Of a DNA stretch of 38,346 bases, positions 16,584 to 25,815 are shown piece by piece. Every line of letters starts with the position of its first letter. Position 1 is the first letter of the stretch. The stretch is from the NCBI GenBank assembly GCA_022841545.1, contig JALHRF010000029.1, positions 1-38,346 on the forward strand. The letters are read 5' to 3'. Position numbers and translations under genes: made by a program. The DNA is from Bauldia sp. Lineage in GTDB: Bacteria > Pseudomonadota > Alphaproteobacteria > Rhizobiales > Kaistiaceae. The notes under the pieces were generated by a model. The model searched no databases. It was not told the DNA's origin and saw only the letters and a list, made by a program, of their open reading frames with translations.

Positions 16584-16705
16584 CGCGATAGCGGTCGCGG
16601 GCGCTCTTGCGCCCTCGGGCATCGACAATGCGGTCGGTCCCGCCTGATCCCCGCCCCTCTCCGCGCGAGCGGCGCTGCGAATCGACCGCCGCCGGCTGCG
16701 CCGCC

Positions 16706-17284
16706 TCAAAATCCCAGGCCGGCGCGGCGGCGTTTGACCAGCGTCCTGATCAGAATGATCGCGGCGATGATGGCGCCGCCGAAGGCGATGGCGAGCGACC
16801 CGAATATCGTGGTGAGCAGCCCGGACAGGAACCCGGCGCCGACCGCGAGCACGGTCTGCGGGCCGGGGGCATCGTCGGCGTAGCGCCCCGCGACGGCATA
16901 GGCGCCGGGGGTGGCGGCGGCGAAATCGAAGACGGCGAAGCCGGTGTGGCCGCCGAAGCTGTAGCGGCCCGAGCCGGCGGCCGCGAGCGGCACGTCGCTG
17001 CCGTCGGGGGCGGTGACCGTGACGGCCAGGCCGGAGAGCGAGCCGCCGGAATAGATCTTGCCGTCGATCACCCCCTGCGGCTCGTGGAAGATGGTGTAGT
17101 CGCCGGCGTCGAGCGTCAGCGTCTGTTCGCCCGGCACCACGAACCGGGTCAGGCCCGAATCCATGCTCATCAGGCGGGTGATCAGGAAGGCCGCCATCGC
17201 CGCCATGCCGACGAGGAAGATGCCGAGGGCGACGAGATACCAGATGCGGCCCGGTGGCGGCGCAGCCGGCGCGGAGACGGTCAT
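16706..17284 (-). CDS. Hypothetical membrane protein with two transmembrane segments
   Basis: This 192-residue protein has a hydrophobic helix at about 14-37 ([20 protein letters not shown]), a central beta-rich, Gly/Asp-containing domain of about 100 residues and a second helix at about 146-179. It ends in a basic tail ([13 protein letters not shown]). The topology suggests that the central domain faces the periplasm. Its start codon overlaps the gpmA stop as ATGA, so translation is coupled to gpmA. I do not recognise the family. Confidence 0.72.
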   Translation of the reverse strand: MTVSAPAAPPPGRIWYLVALGIFLVGMAAMAAFLITRLMSMDSGLTRFVVPGEQTLTLDAGDYTIFHEPQGVIDGKIYSGGSLSGLAVTVTAPDGSDVPLAAAGSGRYSFGGHTGFAVFDFAAATPGAYAVAGRYADDAPGPQTVLAVGAGFLSGLLTTIFGSLAIAFGGAIIAAIILIRTLVKRRRAGLGF

Positions 17285-17901
17285 CCCAGGAGCTCCACCT
17301 TCTCGGCGACGCTCGTATCGGCATTGAGTCGGTAGAGAATCGGGAGGCCGGTGGCGAGCTCGAGCTTCACCACCTCGTCCGACGTGAGCCCGTCGAGCGC
17401 CATGATCAGGGCGCGGAGCGAATTGCCGTGGGCCGCGATCACCACGCCCTCGCCGCGCATGACGTGCGGCTGGATGGTGTGAATGTAGTACGGCCAGACG
17501 CGAGCGCCGGTGTCGCGGAGCGACTCGCCGCCGGGAGGAGCAGTGGAATACGAACGGCGCCAGACATGGACCTGCTCCTCGCCCCATTTGGCGCGCGCGT
17601 CATCCTTGTTGAGGCCGGAGAGGTCGCCGTAGTCGCGCTCGTTGAGCGCCTGGTCGCGCGTGACCGGAATGCCGGTCTGGCCGCTCTCCTCGAGGATCAG
17701 GTCGAGGGTGCGCTGGGCGCGGGAGAGCGCCGAGGTGAAGGCGACGTTGAATTTGAGGCCGCGGGCCTTGACCCGGCTGCCGGCGGCCCGCGCCTCCGCG
17801 ACGCCCTGTTCCGTCAGGCCGACATCGCGCCAGCCGGTGAACAGGTTCTTCAGGTTCCATTCGCTCTGTCCGTGGCGGACGAGCACCATCATGCGATCCA
17901 T
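17281..17901 (-). CDS. gpmA: 2,3-bisphosphoglycerate-dependent phosphoglycerate mutase
   Basis: GpmA interconverts 3- and 2-phosphoglycerate in glycolysis and gluconeogenesis. The protein has 206 residues, the short alphaproteobacterial form. The phosphohistidine motif [11 protein letters not shown] puts the catalytic His at residue 10. [25 protein letters not shown] and the second catalytic His in [13 protein letters not shown] are all present. It lies downstream of dapB on the same strand, a pairing common in Hyphomicrobiales, though here a repeat-bearing gap of almost 390 bp separates them. Confidence 0.97.
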   Translation of the reverse strand: MDRMMVLVRHGQSEWNLKNLFTGWRDVGLTEQGVAEARAAGSRVKARGLKFNVAFTSALSRAQRTLDLILEESGQTGIPVTRDQALNERDYGDLSGLNKDDARAKWGEEQVHVWRRSYSTAPPGGESLRDTGARVWPYYIHTIQPHVMRGEGVVIAAHGNSLRALIMALDGLTSDEVVKLELATGLPILYRLNADTSVAEKVELLG

Positions 17902-18287
17902 GGGATGTCTCTGGTTCCGTGCGTTTCAGGATGGGTTGAAGAAGGGCTCACGCTCGCATTGCTCCGGCGAGACAGCCGGCGCGAAATGAAGATGGAGGAT
18001 TCCATCTGCCAAAAATCCGTCGACGATTGAGCGCGAACCTTTCCGCCCGCTCATTCCCGCGCAGGCGGGAATCCAGTTTTTCAGCCGCTTGCGTTCGTGA
18101 TGTGAAAGCTGGATGCCCGCGTGCGCGGGCATGAGCGGAGCTTGGGAGGTTCGCGTAAGGGCTCGAAAGTTGTTCGTCCGGTCAGGACAGGAGCCTGCGG
18201 AAAGGTCAGCGATGGACCCCGGCTTTCGCCGGGGTGACGGTGAGGGGGGTGTTCGTTCCCGCGCAGTCCGTCGAGGCGAAGGGAACA
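17902..18287. repeat. Intergenic region with composite palindromic repeat, family B, first locus
   Basis: The gap between dapB and gpmA contains two inverted 28 bp arms (18049-18076, gctcattcccgcgcaggcgg at its start; 18109-18136) separated by 32 bp. A related single hairpin lies at 18211-18240 (accccggctttcgccggggt core). Each arm is itself a hairpin, so the element can fold as a double or cruciform structure. Identical architecture recurs at 26414-26501 and 31514-31600. Confidence 0.8.
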
Positions 18288-19097
18288 TCACCCGAGCCCC
18301 AGCACGTCGGCCATCGAATAGAGGCCGGGCTTCTGGTCGCGGCCCCACAACGCCGCCTTGACCGCGCCGCGGGCGAAAAGGACCCGGTCGGTGGCCTTGT
18401 GGGTGAACTCGATCAGTTCGCCCTCGCCGGCGAAGATCACGGTGTGCTCGCCGACCACCGAGCCGCCGCGGAGCGTGGCGAAGCCGATGTCGCCGCGCGG
18501 GCGCGGCCCGGTATGGCCGTCGCGGACGCGGACGGAGTGGGCGTCGAGGTCGATGCCGCGGCCCTGCGCGGCGGCGCGGCCGAGGAGGAGCGCGGTGCCC
18601 GACGGAGCGTCGACCTTGTGGCGGTGGTGCATCTCGACGATCTCGATGTCGAAATCGGCGTCGAGCGCCTTCGCCGCCTGGCGGACGAGGACGGCGAGGA
18701 GGTTGACGCCGAGGCTCATGTTGCCGGACTTGACGATCGCGGCATGGCGGGACGCCGCGGCGATCTTCGCCTCGTCGTCGGGGGAGAGCCCGGTGGTGCC
18801 GATGACGTGGACGATGCGGGCCTGCGCGGCGAGCTCGGTGAAGGCGAGGGTCGCGGCAGGCACGGTGAAGTCGAGCACGCCGTCGGCCTTGGCGAAGGCC
18901 TCGACCGGCTCGTCGGTGACCGCGATGCCGTTCGGCGCGAGGCCGGCGAGGAGGCCGGAATCCTTGCCGATCTCAGGCGCGCCGGGCCGTTCGATCGCGG
19001 CCGCCAAAGTGACGCCGGGGGTCGCGTCGACGACGCGCATCAGCGTCCGCCCCATCTTCCCGGCGGCGCCGACCACCACCAGCCCCATGTCGGTCAT
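18288..19097 (-). CDS. dapB: 4-hydroxy-tetrahydrodipicolinate reductase
   Basis: DapB reduces 4-hydroxy-tetrahydrodipicolinate in the lysine/diaminopimelate pathway. The protein is 269 residues. The dinucleotide-binding motif [11 protein letters not shown] lies at residues 7-17, [11 protein letters not shown] in the middle, and the substrate and catalytic segment [16 protein letters not shown] carries the His-His and Lys of the family. The C-terminus [11 protein letters not shown] is also typical. The ATG at 19097 is the family start. It stands alone in front of the repeat region and gpmA. Confidence 0.97.
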   Translation of the reverse strand: MTDMGLVVVGAAGKMGRTLMRVVDATPGVTLAAAIERPGAPEIGKDSGLLAGLAPNGIAVTDEPVEAFAKADGVLDFTVPAATLAFTELAAQARIVHVIGTTGLSPDDEAKIAAASRHAAIVKSGNMSLGVNLLAVLVRQAAKALDADFDIEIVEMHHRHKVDAPSGTALLLGRAAAQGRGIDLDAHSVRVRDGHTGPRPRGDIGFATLRGGSVVGEHTVIFAGEGELIEFTHKATDRVLFARGAVKAALWGRDQKPGLYSMADVLGLG

Positions 19098-19213
19098 GTA
19101 TCACCCCGCGTGTGCCAACCCGGCCGGTATAGCCGGGCAGGGAATGCGGGGCAAACCGGGGGGCGGCAACGCGGGTGGGCGGGGTCAGTCTTTCGCCCGC
19201 CAGGGGGCGCCCA

Positions 19214-19231
19214 CACCCATTTCCATGGGTG
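19214..19231. other. Strong hairpin between arylsulfatase 3' end and dapB
   Basis: CACCCAT-TTCC-ATGGGTG forms a perfect 7 bp stem with a 4-base loop, flanked by further G/C tracts that can partly extend the stem. It lies about 23 bp past the arylsulfatase stop. There is no T-run, so it is not a standard terminator; it may stabilise the 3' end of the mRNA. Confidence 0.4.
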
Positions 19232-19253
19232 GGGGCCCCTCCCAGACGTTGCC

Positions 19254-21668
19254 TCAGGGCGACGGCGTGACCACCACGGTGACCCGCGGGATGTGGCCGG
19301 TGAAGCGGGACGGCTCGCCGGCGCCGATCGCCTCGACCACCGGCGTATGCAGGTCGATGCCGACGTCGGCGGTCTCGTCGGCCGAGAACAGGAGCGGCTG
19401 CGTCCGCTCGATGCGTCCTTCGCCGACCTTCTCGTCGTCGACGTAGAGCGTGCCCGTGCCGCCCCGGCCGAATCCACCGCCGTCGTAGGCGAACTCGAAG
19501 CGGATCGTCGCCTTGCCGGGCGGCAGCGGCTTGTCGCCGGCGACCGTGTAGCGCTGGAGATTGAGGAAATTGTAGTGATAGGCCGGCACGCCATCCTCCA
19601 GGTACAGAGCCCAGCCGCCGAAGCGGCCGCCCTGGACCAGGATCGCGCCGTTCGCTCCCCCCTCGGGGATCTCGACCTCGGCGGTGATGGTCAGGGACTG
19701 GTTCTTGACGTCGATGAAGACGTTCTCGGACATCCCGGTCATGCCTTCGGCCAGCGTCAGCGACGTGCGTCCCGCCATCACGTCGGGCCGCCCGGCGAGC
19801 GCCGGAACCGCTCGCTCGAGCGTGCGGTCATCCATCGGCAGGGCGAAGTTCCGGCTGGCCTCGGCCATGAACAGCGCCTGCAGCGCGGCGAGCTTCTCCG
19901 GCTCCTGTGCGGCGAGGTTGTTGGCGAGGCTGAAGTCCGTCCGGGTGTCGTAGAGGTCCCAGGTGCTATCCGCGAGCGCGCTTCGCGGCGCCGGATCCCA
20001 AGGCGCCCGGTGGATGGTCCGCGCCAGCCACCCGTCGTGATAGATCGCCCGGTTGCCGAACATCTCGAAATACTGCGTCGTGTGGCGCTCCGCGGCGGCG
20101 GCATCGCCGAAGGTATAGGCCATGCTCGTGCCGTCCATCGGCCGCTGCGGCGTTCCGTTCACCATCGCCGGTTCGGGCAAGCCGGCGGCTTCGAGGATGG
20201 TCGGCGCCACGTCGATGACGTGGTGGAACTGCGGACGGAGTTCGCCGCTGCTCGGCACGCCCCCCTCGGGCCAGCGGATCGCCATGCCGACCTTGGTGCC
20301 GCCGTAGTCGGAGGCAACCTGCTTCACGTACTCGTAAGGCGTGCTGAAGATCTGCGTCCAGCCGGCCGCCATGTGGGGCAGGGTCGCCGGTCCGCCCCAG
20401 TCGTCGAGGTAAGGCAGCAGCTCTTCGACGCTCGGCTCGACGTCGTTGAAATAGGTGTATTCGTTGAGGGTGCCGTTCCGGCCGCCTTCGGCGCTCGAGC
20501 CGTTGTCGCCGGCGACGAAGATCACCAGCGTATCGTCCAGTTGCCCGGTCTCGCGAACCGCCTCGATCACCCGGCCGATCTCGTGGTCGGTGTATTCGAG
20601 GAAGCCGGCGAAGACCTCCACCTGGCGGGTGAACAGGCGCTTCTCGTCGGCGGTGAGCGAATCCCAGGCGGGGATGACGTCGGGCCGCGGCGTGAGCGCC
20701 GTGCCTGCGGGAACCACGCCGAGTTCGATCTGGCGCGCGAGCACCGCCTCGCGCATCGCGTCCCAGCCCTGGTCGAACTTGCCCTTCCAGCGCGCCGCCC
20801 ATTCCTCCGGCACATGGTGGGGCACCCGCACCGCCCCCGGCGCGTAGTAGACGAAGAACGGCCGGTCCGGCGTCAGCGCCTTCTGGAACCGGATCCAGTC
20901 GACGGCCTGATCGGTCATGTCGGTGAGGAAATTGTAGCCCGGACGCTGCGGCGGCTCGATCCGGACCGTGCCGTCGATGATCGCCGGCGCCCAGTGGTTG
21001 GTCGAGAAGCCGATGAAGCCGTAGAACTTGTCGAAGCCCTGGCCCGTCGGCCAGCGGTCGAAGGGCCCCGAGATGCTGGTCTCCCAGGGCGGGGTCTGGT
21101 GCCATTTGCCGAAGGCCGCGGTGCTGTAGCCGTTCAGGCGCAGCATCTCCGCGAGCGGCGCCACCTCGTTCGGGATCTGGGTCGTGTTGCCGGGAAATGC
21201 GGTGCCGGATTCGGCAATGCCGCCCATGTTGGCGATGTGGTGGTTGCGGCCGCTGAGGAGCGCCGCCCGGGTCGGCGAGCAGGTCGCCTGGGTGTGGAAG
21301 TTGCTGTAGGCGAGCCCCTCCCTGGCGATCCGGTCGAAGCTCGGCGTCATCACCGGTCCGCCGAAGGCGCTGGTGCCGGCAAAGCCGAGGTCGTCGATCA
21401 GGATCAGGAGCACGTTGGGCGCCCCCTCCGGCGCCTTCACCTCGAAGCGCGGCGGCGGGACGGCGTTGCGCACGTCGAGTTCGGTCGACACGGGCCGCTC
21501 GGGCTCGGCGAGCGGCAGCACGGTGCGATCGGGATCGGCGGCGGCCGCCGTTTGCGTCCAGCCAAGCGCCGCGATCGTCGCCATTGCCGCCAGACCGCGC
21601 CATGCCCACCTGCAAGGTCGCGCCGAACCGCGCGTCATCCGGGCCGCGAACGTCTTTCTCCATTCCAT
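19254..21668 (-). CDS. Exported arylsulfatase (type I, formylglycine-dependent)
   Basis: This 804-residue sulfatase begins with a basic region and hydrophobic signal sequence (about 22-44, ending TQTAAAADP), so it is probably periplasmic. The metal-binding pair is in NVLLILIDDLGF (Asp92, Asp93). The formylglycine signature CSPTRAALLSGR puts the modified cysteine at Cys130. FGKWHQTP and VAGDNGSSAEGG are further active-site segments. The C-terminal 200 residues form a beta-rich extension (about 640-804). It hydrolyses sulfate esters, perhaps for sulfur supply. The activating formylglycine enzyme is not in the window and must be elsewhere. A ggaggaag ribosome binding site lies just before the ATG. 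Confidence 0.93.
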   Translation of the reverse strand: MEWRKTFAARMTRGSARPCRWAWRGLAAMATIAALGWTQTAAAADPDRTVLPLAEPERPVSTELDVRNAVPPPRFEVKAPEGAPNVLLILIDDLGFAGTSAFGGPVMTPSFDRIAREGLAYSNFHTQATCSPTRAALLSGRNHHIANMGGIAESGTAFPGNTTQIPNEVAPLAEMLRLNGYSTAAFGKWHQTPPWETSISGPFDRWPTGQGFDKFYGFIGFSTNHWAPAIIDGTVRIEPPQRPGYNFLTDMTDQAVDWIRFQKALTPDRPFFVYYAPGAVRVPHHVPEEWAARWKGKFDQGWDAMREAVLARQIELGVVPAGTALTPRPDVIPAWDSLTADEKRLFTRQVEVFAGFLEYTDHEIGRVIEAVRETGQLDDTLVIFVAGDNGSSAEGGRNGTLNEYTYFNDVEPSVEELLPYLDDWGGPATLPHMAAGWTQIFSTPYEYVKQVASDYGGTKVGMAIRWPEGGVPSSGELRPQFHHVIDVAPTILEAAGLPEPAMVNGTPQRPMDGTSMAYTFGDAAAAERHTTQYFEMFGNRAIYHDGWLARTIHRAPWDPAPRSALADSTWDLYDTRTDFSLANNLAAQEPEKLAALQALFMAEASRNFALPMDDRTLERAVPALAGRPDVMAGRTSLTLAEGMTGMSENVFIDVKNQSLTITAEVEIPEGGANGAILVQGGRFGGWALYLEDGVPAYHYNFLNLQRYTVAGDKPLPPGKATIRFEFAYDGGGFGRGGTGTLYVDDEKVGEGRIERTQPLLFSADETADVGIDLHTPVVEAIGAGEPSRFTGHIPRVTVVVTPSP

Positions 21669-22077
21669 CGGTCAACTTCCTCCGCCGTGCGCCCTGAACA
21701 TCGCCGCCCTTAGCCACGACCGCCCCCGACCGGAACCGGCAACCGGCGGGCAGGGCGTTCGCGGATAGGGCGAATTTGCCACTGATATTTATCGCGAAGG
21801 TGAACGCGAGCGCCAGTCGGATTCAGCGACCGACTTCGATTGTGGTCGAGGAGTAAGGTCGGTGGCGGAAGGCGCAACGGCGCGGGTCGCATGGGTGCCC
21901 CGGTCTAGCCGGACGGCGATGCGGGGAAACTGGCGAGGGACCGCTACATCGGCCGGGCTCTTCGCGGTTGAGAGACGGGTCACGCAAGGCGTCGCGTTGG
22001 CACTCCAACCTTCGGCCCAGCGTCGGCGACGCGCTGATCCAGAGTGTGTACGGTGGCGCCGCGATGTCAGTGGCGCC
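21669..22077. other. Intergenic region upstream of the arylsulfatase
   Basis: These 409 bp lie between the arylsulfatase start and the regA stop. An AT-richer patch near 21775-21800 could hold the sulfatase promoter, but I see no clear hexamers. No RNA gene or repeat copy is apparent. Confidence 0.4.
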
Positions 22078-22629
22078 CTACCTTGGCGCGCGCTTGGCGA
22101 GGATGCGCTGGAGGGTGCGGCGGTGCATGTTGAGCCGGCGCGCCGTTTCGGACACGTTCCGGTCGCAGAGCTCGTAGACGCGCTGGATATGCTCCCAGCG
22201 GACGCGGTCGGCCGACATCGGGTTCTCGGGCGGCTCCGCCTTGATCTGCGGGTCGCGGGTGAGCGCGATGTGGACGTCGTCGGCGTCGGCCGGCTTGGCG
22301 AGGTAGTCGATGGCGCCGAGCTTCACCGCGGTCACGGCGGTGGCGATGTTGCCGTAGCCGGTGAGCACGACCATGCGGGAATCCGGCCGGCGGCGGCGGA
22401 TGAGGTCGATCACCTCGAGGCCGTTGCCGTCGTCGAGCCGCATATCGACCACCGCATAGGCGGGCGGCGAAGCCTCGACCTTGCGGATGCCTTCGGCCAC
22501 GGTGTCGGCGGTGTCGACCGTGTAGCCGCGGGTCTCCATGGCCCGCGCCAGGCGCTGTAGGAACGGTTTGTCGTCGTCGACGATGAGGAGCGACATGTCT
22601 TGTTCTTTGTTCACGGTGTCTTCGGGCAT
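22078..22629 (-). CDS. regA: Redox response regulator RegA/ActR/PrrA family
   Basis: This 183-residue protein has a receiver domain (about 13-125) with the acidic pocket VDDD (18-20), phosphoacceptor Asp62 in VVDMRL, Thr90 in VVLTGYG and Lys112 in YLAKP. A C-terminal Fis-type helix-turn-helix (about 148-180, RNVSETARRLNMHRRTLQRIL nearby in pieces) is nearly invariant in the RegA family. The protein activates or represses genes for respiration, carbon and nitrogen fixation and energy generation in response to redox state. The ATG at 22629 is chosen because family members start close to the receiver. It lies 89 bp after the kinase gene on the same strand. Confidence 0.93.
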   Translation of the reverse strand: MPEDTVNKEQDMSLLIVDDDKPFLQRLARAMETRGYTVDTADTVAEGIRKVEASPPAYAVVDMRLDDGNGLEVIDLIRRRRPDSRMVVLTGYGNIATAVTAVKLGAIDYLAKPADADDVHIALTRDPQIKAEPPENPMSADRVRWEHIQRVYELCDRNVSETARRLNMHRRTLQRILAKRAPR

Positions 22630-22718
22630 TCGAATACATCCCCGCCGCTGGGGAGATAAGTGCTCTTCCGTCGCATTGGAAGGGTTATAGGGACTTCCCC
22701 CCACCCGCAAGCCGTTCG

Positions 22719-24089
22719 TCAGGCTTTGGTTTCCGCCTCGATGCCGTTCCTTGCCTGGGCTTCCATCAGCGCACGGGGCCACGCGACCCGCACCATGGCC
22801 CCGCGCTGCGGCGGTTCGTTGTTGCGGAAGGTGAGGCGGGCGCCGGTCCGCTCGAGCAGCGTCTTGGCGATGAACAGCCCCAGGCCGAGGCCGCCGGCCT
22901 CGTGATGCGCGCGGTCATCGCCGGCCGGTCCCCGCGTGGTGACGTAGGGCTCGCCGATCCGGGCGAGGATCGCCGGGGTGAAGCCGCGCCCGTCATCGGA
23001 GATGGTGACGGAAACCGCGCGGTCGTCCCAGGCGGTTCCGATATCGACCCGGGAATCGGCGAAGTCGACGGCGTTTTCGACGAGGTTCGCGAGCGCCTGG
23101 ATGATCGCAGGATTGCGTCGGCCAACCGGCTCCGCGCCATCGCCGCGTGGCTTCAGCATGACGATCTCGGTGCCGAAGGCGCGGTAGGGCTCGACCACCT
23201 CCTCGAGGAGATGGGTGATCGGCTGGCGGGCGATCGCCTGGTCGAGTTCGCCCGACATCGAGGTGAGCTTGGCGAGGATGTTTCGGCAGCGCTGGGTCTG
23301 GCTGTTGAGGAGCGCGATGTCCTCGGCATGGCGCTCGTCGCCGGCCATCTCGCGCTCGAGCTCGCGGGCGACCAGCGCGATGGTGGCGAGCGGCGTGCCG
23401 AGTTCGTGCGCCGCCGCCGCCGCAAGCCCGTCGAGCGCCGAGAGATGCTGCTCGCGGGCGAGCACCATCTCGGTGGCGTTGAGCGCGCGGGCGAGGAGCC
23501 GCGCTTCCTCGGCGACGCGGAAGGCATAGATCCCGGTGAAGGCGCAGGCCGAGACCACGGCGACCCAGACGCCGACGACGTAGACCCAGGGCAGCGACAG
23601 CGCCTGGCCGGGATGCCAGGGCAGCGGCAGGTGGCTGAAGGCGAGCACGGTCGCCGCCACCACGACGATGGCGCCGAGCAGCATGGTGGGAAGGGGGGCC
23701 AGCGTCGTCGCGGAGACGATCACCGGCACGAGCAGGAGAATCGCGAAGGGGTTGCCGAGGCCGCCGGTGACGAAGAGCAGCGCCGCGAGTTGGAGCGCGT
23801 CGTAGGAGAGGAGGAGAAACGCGGGCTCGGCGCGGAGCCGGTGGCTCGCCGGGAACGCGATGCGGAGCCCGACATTGAGCGCCGCCGAGAGCGCGATCAG
23901 GCCGACACACCAGGTCAGCGGGAGCGGGAAGCCGAGCCCGAAATAGACCACCGCGACCGCGATCGACTGGCCGGTCACGGCCAGCCACCGCAGCCGAATC
24001 AGGGTCTGGAGACGGAGGCTCCGCCCGGCGAAGTCATTCTCCGGGAGCGGCCTTTCCGGCATGCGATGGTCGATCGCAGTCTCGCTCAT
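22719..24089 (-). CDS. regB: Redox sensor histidine kinase RegB/ActS/PrrB family
   Basis: This 456-residue inner-membrane kinase has about six transmembrane segments (35-190), including the RegB quinone-sensing motif GGLGNPF at 109-115. The H-box AAAAHELGTPLATIAL carries His228. Cys268 in NSQTQRCRNIL corresponds to the redox-active cysteine of RegB. ATP-binding boxes NLVENAVDFA, DDGRGF and GGLGLGLFIAKTLLERTGA follow. It phosphorylates RegA, encoded next. The start at 24089 gives the normal short N-terminus before the first membrane segment. It is divergent from phaZ. Confidence 0.93.
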   Translation of the reverse strand: MSETAIDHRMPERPLPENDFAGRSLRLQTLIRLRWLAVTGQSIAVAVVYFGLGFPLPLTWCVGLIALSAALNVGLRIAFPASHRLRAEPAFLLLSYDALQLAALLFVTGGLGNPFAILLLVPVIVSATTLAPLPTMLLGAIVVVAATVLAFSHLPLPWHPGQALSLPWVYVVGVWVAVVSACAFTGIYAFRVAEEARLLARALNATEMVLAREQHLSALDGLAAAAAHELGTPLATIALVARELEREMAGDERHAEDIALLNSQTQRCRNILAKLTSMSGELDQAIARQPITHLLEEVVEPYRAFGTEIVMLKPRGDGAEPVGRRNPAIIQALANLVENAVDFADSRVDIGTAWDDRAVSVTISDDGRGFTPAILARIGEPYVTTRGPAGDDRAHHEAGGLGLGLFIAKTLLERTGARLTFRNNEPPQRGAMVRVAWPRALMEAQARNGIEAETKA

Positions 24090-24176
24090 GCGCTCGCATG
24101 GCTCCACGGGAGGGCGAAATGCCCCGCGTTTCGGGTCTGGCCGCGACCGCCGACATATCGACGCCGCAGCGCACCC

Positions 24177-24190
24177 TGACCGAACGGTCA
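24177..24190. promoter_or_regulatory. Palindrome in the regB-phaZ intergenic region
   Basis: TGACCGAACGGTCA is a perfect inverted repeat with 6 bp arms around AA. The ACCGNNCGGT core is the form often bound by TetR-family regulators. It lies between divergent regB and phaZ and could control either gene. Confidence 0.4.
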
Positions 24191-24199
24191 AACTTGTCC

Positions 24200-24229
24200 T
24201 TGCGTTGACGCCTAAGACGGCCATATTCT
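24200..24229 (+). promoter_or_regulatory. Possible phaZ promoter
   Basis: A TTGCGT hexamer (24200-24205) is followed after 18 bp by TATTCT (24224-24229), about 57 bp before the proposed phaZ start. The match to consensus is modest. The PhaR-like palindrome begins right after the -10 element. Confidence 0.3.
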
Positions 24230-24244
24230 TTTTGCAATGCAAAA
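24230..24244. promoter_or_regulatory. PhaR-like operator upstream of phaZ
   Basis: TTTTGCAATGCAAAA is a perfect 15 bp palindrome with 7 bp arms around one A. Its core TGC-N3-GCA agrees with the site described for PhaR, the repressor of polyhydroxyalkanoate granule genes in Paracoccus. It sits where transcription should start, which fits repression by PhaR until granules form. PhaR itself is not in the window. Confidence 0.5.
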
Positions 24245-24285
24245 GACCGCGCGGGCGGAGCGCGGCTGAACGGGGGTACGCGGTT

Positions 24286-25680
24286 TTGTACTACCAGCTC
24301 TACGAACTCAACCATGCCGCCATGGGCCCGTTCCGGGCCGCTGCGGATGCGACGCGGCTCTACTTCAAGAACCCGCTCAATCCTTTTGCGCATACGCCCT
24401 TCGGCAAGAACATCGCCGCGGCGGCGGAACTGTTCGAGCGCACGACCCGCCGCTACGGCAAGCCCGAATTCGGCATCGGGTCGACCGTGTTTCGCGGCGA
24501 GCGCGTGCCGGTGGTCGAACGCGTCGACTGGCAGCGGCCGTTCTGCCGGCTCATCCACTTCGAGAAGACGGTCCGCGCCGGCGCGCGCCCGCAGCCGAAG
24601 CTGCTGATCGTCGCGCCGATGTCGGGGCACTATGCGACGCTCTTGCGCGGCACCGTCGAGACGATGCTCCAGGACCACGACGTCTACATCACCGACTGGA
24701 CCGACGCGCGGATGGTGCCGCTCGCCGAGGGCCGCTTCGATCTCGACGACTACATCGACTACCTCATCTCGATGCTGCATTTCATCGGCGAGGGCACGCA
24801 TGTCATGGCGGTGTGCCAGCCCTCGGTGCCGGTGCTGGCGGCGGCGGCGATCATGGACACGCGCGGCGACCGCCACGTGCCGGCGACCATGACGCTGATG
24901 GGCGGACCGATCGACACCCGCCGCAACCCGACCGCGGTCAACACGCTCGCCAACAGCCACGACCTCGACTGGTTCAAGCGGCATGTGATCATGGCGGTGC
25001 CGTTCCCGCATCCGGGCTTCATGCGCGTGGTCTATCCCGGGTTCCTGCAGATCTCCGGCTTCCTGTCGATGAACCTCGACCGGCACATGGAGGCGCATCG
25101 CGACTTCTTCCGCCATCTCGTCGATGGCGACGGCGACTCGGCGGAGAAGCATCGCGACTTCTACGACGAGTACCTGGCGGTGATGGACCTCACCGCCGAA
25201 TTCTACCTCCAGACCGTCGACACCGTCTTCATCCGCCACGCGCTGCCGAAGGGCGAGATGATGCATCGCGGCGAGCGCGTCGACCCCGGCGCGATCCGCA
25301 ACGTCGCGCTGCTGACCATCGAGGGGGAGAACGACGACATCTCCGGCGTCGGCCAGACCGAGGCGGCGCAGGACATCTGCACCGGCATTCCGGCCGAGCG
25401 GCGGGCCCACTATCTCCAGCCCAAGGTCGGGCATTACGGCGTGTTCAACGGTTCGCGCTTCCGGGCCGAGATCGCGCCGCGCATCCGCGACTTCATTTCG
25501 ACCTTCAGCCAGGCGCGCGCGCGAAACGGTGCCGGGAACGGCCATGGCAATGGTCACGCGACGAAGGCGGCCCTGACGGTGGAGCCCACGGTCGCGAAGG
25601 ACATGCCCGTCGCTGCCGCGAAGGCGGCGAACGGCGTGCGGCGGAAGAAGAGTTCCGCTGCGAAGACGACAAAGCCCTGA
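24286..25680 (+). CDS. phaZ: Intracellular polyhydroxybutyrate depolymerase
   Basis: PhaZ degrades stored polyhydroxybutyrate on granules to monomers and oligomers. The protein is 464 residues from a TTG start; the family typically begins MLY..YE.NHA, and LYYQLYELNHAAMGPFR fits only if the TTG at 24286 is used. The nucleophile is a cysteine in MAVCQPSVPVLAA (Cys178), as in Ralstonia-type PhaZ, rather than a lipase-box serine. VYITDWTDARMVPL and PKVGHYGVFNGSRF (catalytic His) are conserved. The C-terminus has an unusual Gly-Asn-His then Ala/Lys-rich tail of about 50 residues, which might help granule or DNA association. A PhaR-like palindrome lies in the promoter. Confidence 0.93.
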   Translation: MYYQLYELNHAAMGPFRAAADATRLYFKNPLNPFAHTPFGKNIAAAAELFERTTRRYGKPEFGIGSTVFRGERVPVVERVDWQRPFCRLIHFEKTVRAGARPQPKLLIVAPMSGHYATLLRGTVETMLQDHDVYITDWTDARMVPLAEGRFDLDDYIDYLISMLHFIGEGTHVMAVCQPSVPVLAAAAIMDTRGDRHVPATMTLMGGPIDTRRNPTAVNTLANSHDLDWFKRHVIMAVPFPHPGFMRVVYPGFLQISGFLSMNLDRHMEAHRDFFRHLVDGDGDSAEKHRDFYDEYLAVMDLTAEFYLQTVDTVFIRHALPKGEMMHRGERVDPGAIRNVALLTIEGENDDISGVGQTEAAQDICTGIPAERRAHYLQPKVGHYGVFNGSRFRAEIAPRIRDFISTFSQARARNGAGNGHGNGHATKAALTVEPTVAKDMPVAAAKAANGVRRKKSSAAKTTKP

Positions 25681-25725
25681 GGCGTCGACAGCACTCGCCT
25701 CACACCGCTGCCAAACCATCCCGCC

Positions 25726-25750
25726 GCCGCGCCGGCCCGGTCGGTTTTTT
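25726..25750 (+). terminator. Possible terminator after phaZ
   Basis: A G/C-rich stretch able to form a short stem ends in a run of six T (25745-25750), 46 bp or more past the phaZ stop. The stem is weak (about 4 bp), so the call is tentative. Confidence 0.3.
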
Positions 25751-25815
25751 CTTGAATCACGGGCGAGTGATCACCACGTCCCTCTCGTCACTCTGAAGAG
25801 GGGAGAAGGAAGAAA

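Noticed and set aside
18049-18240. Repeats considered as a CRISPR array
   Set aside because: The units are inverted palindromes, not direct repeats with unique spacers, and no cas genes are near.
18234-21713. An 1159-codon open frame on the + strand opposite dapB and the arylsulfatase
   Set aside because: It is antisense to two well-supported genes, has an Arg/Asp/Val/Gly/His-rich composition typical of GC-rich shadow frames and shows no domain.
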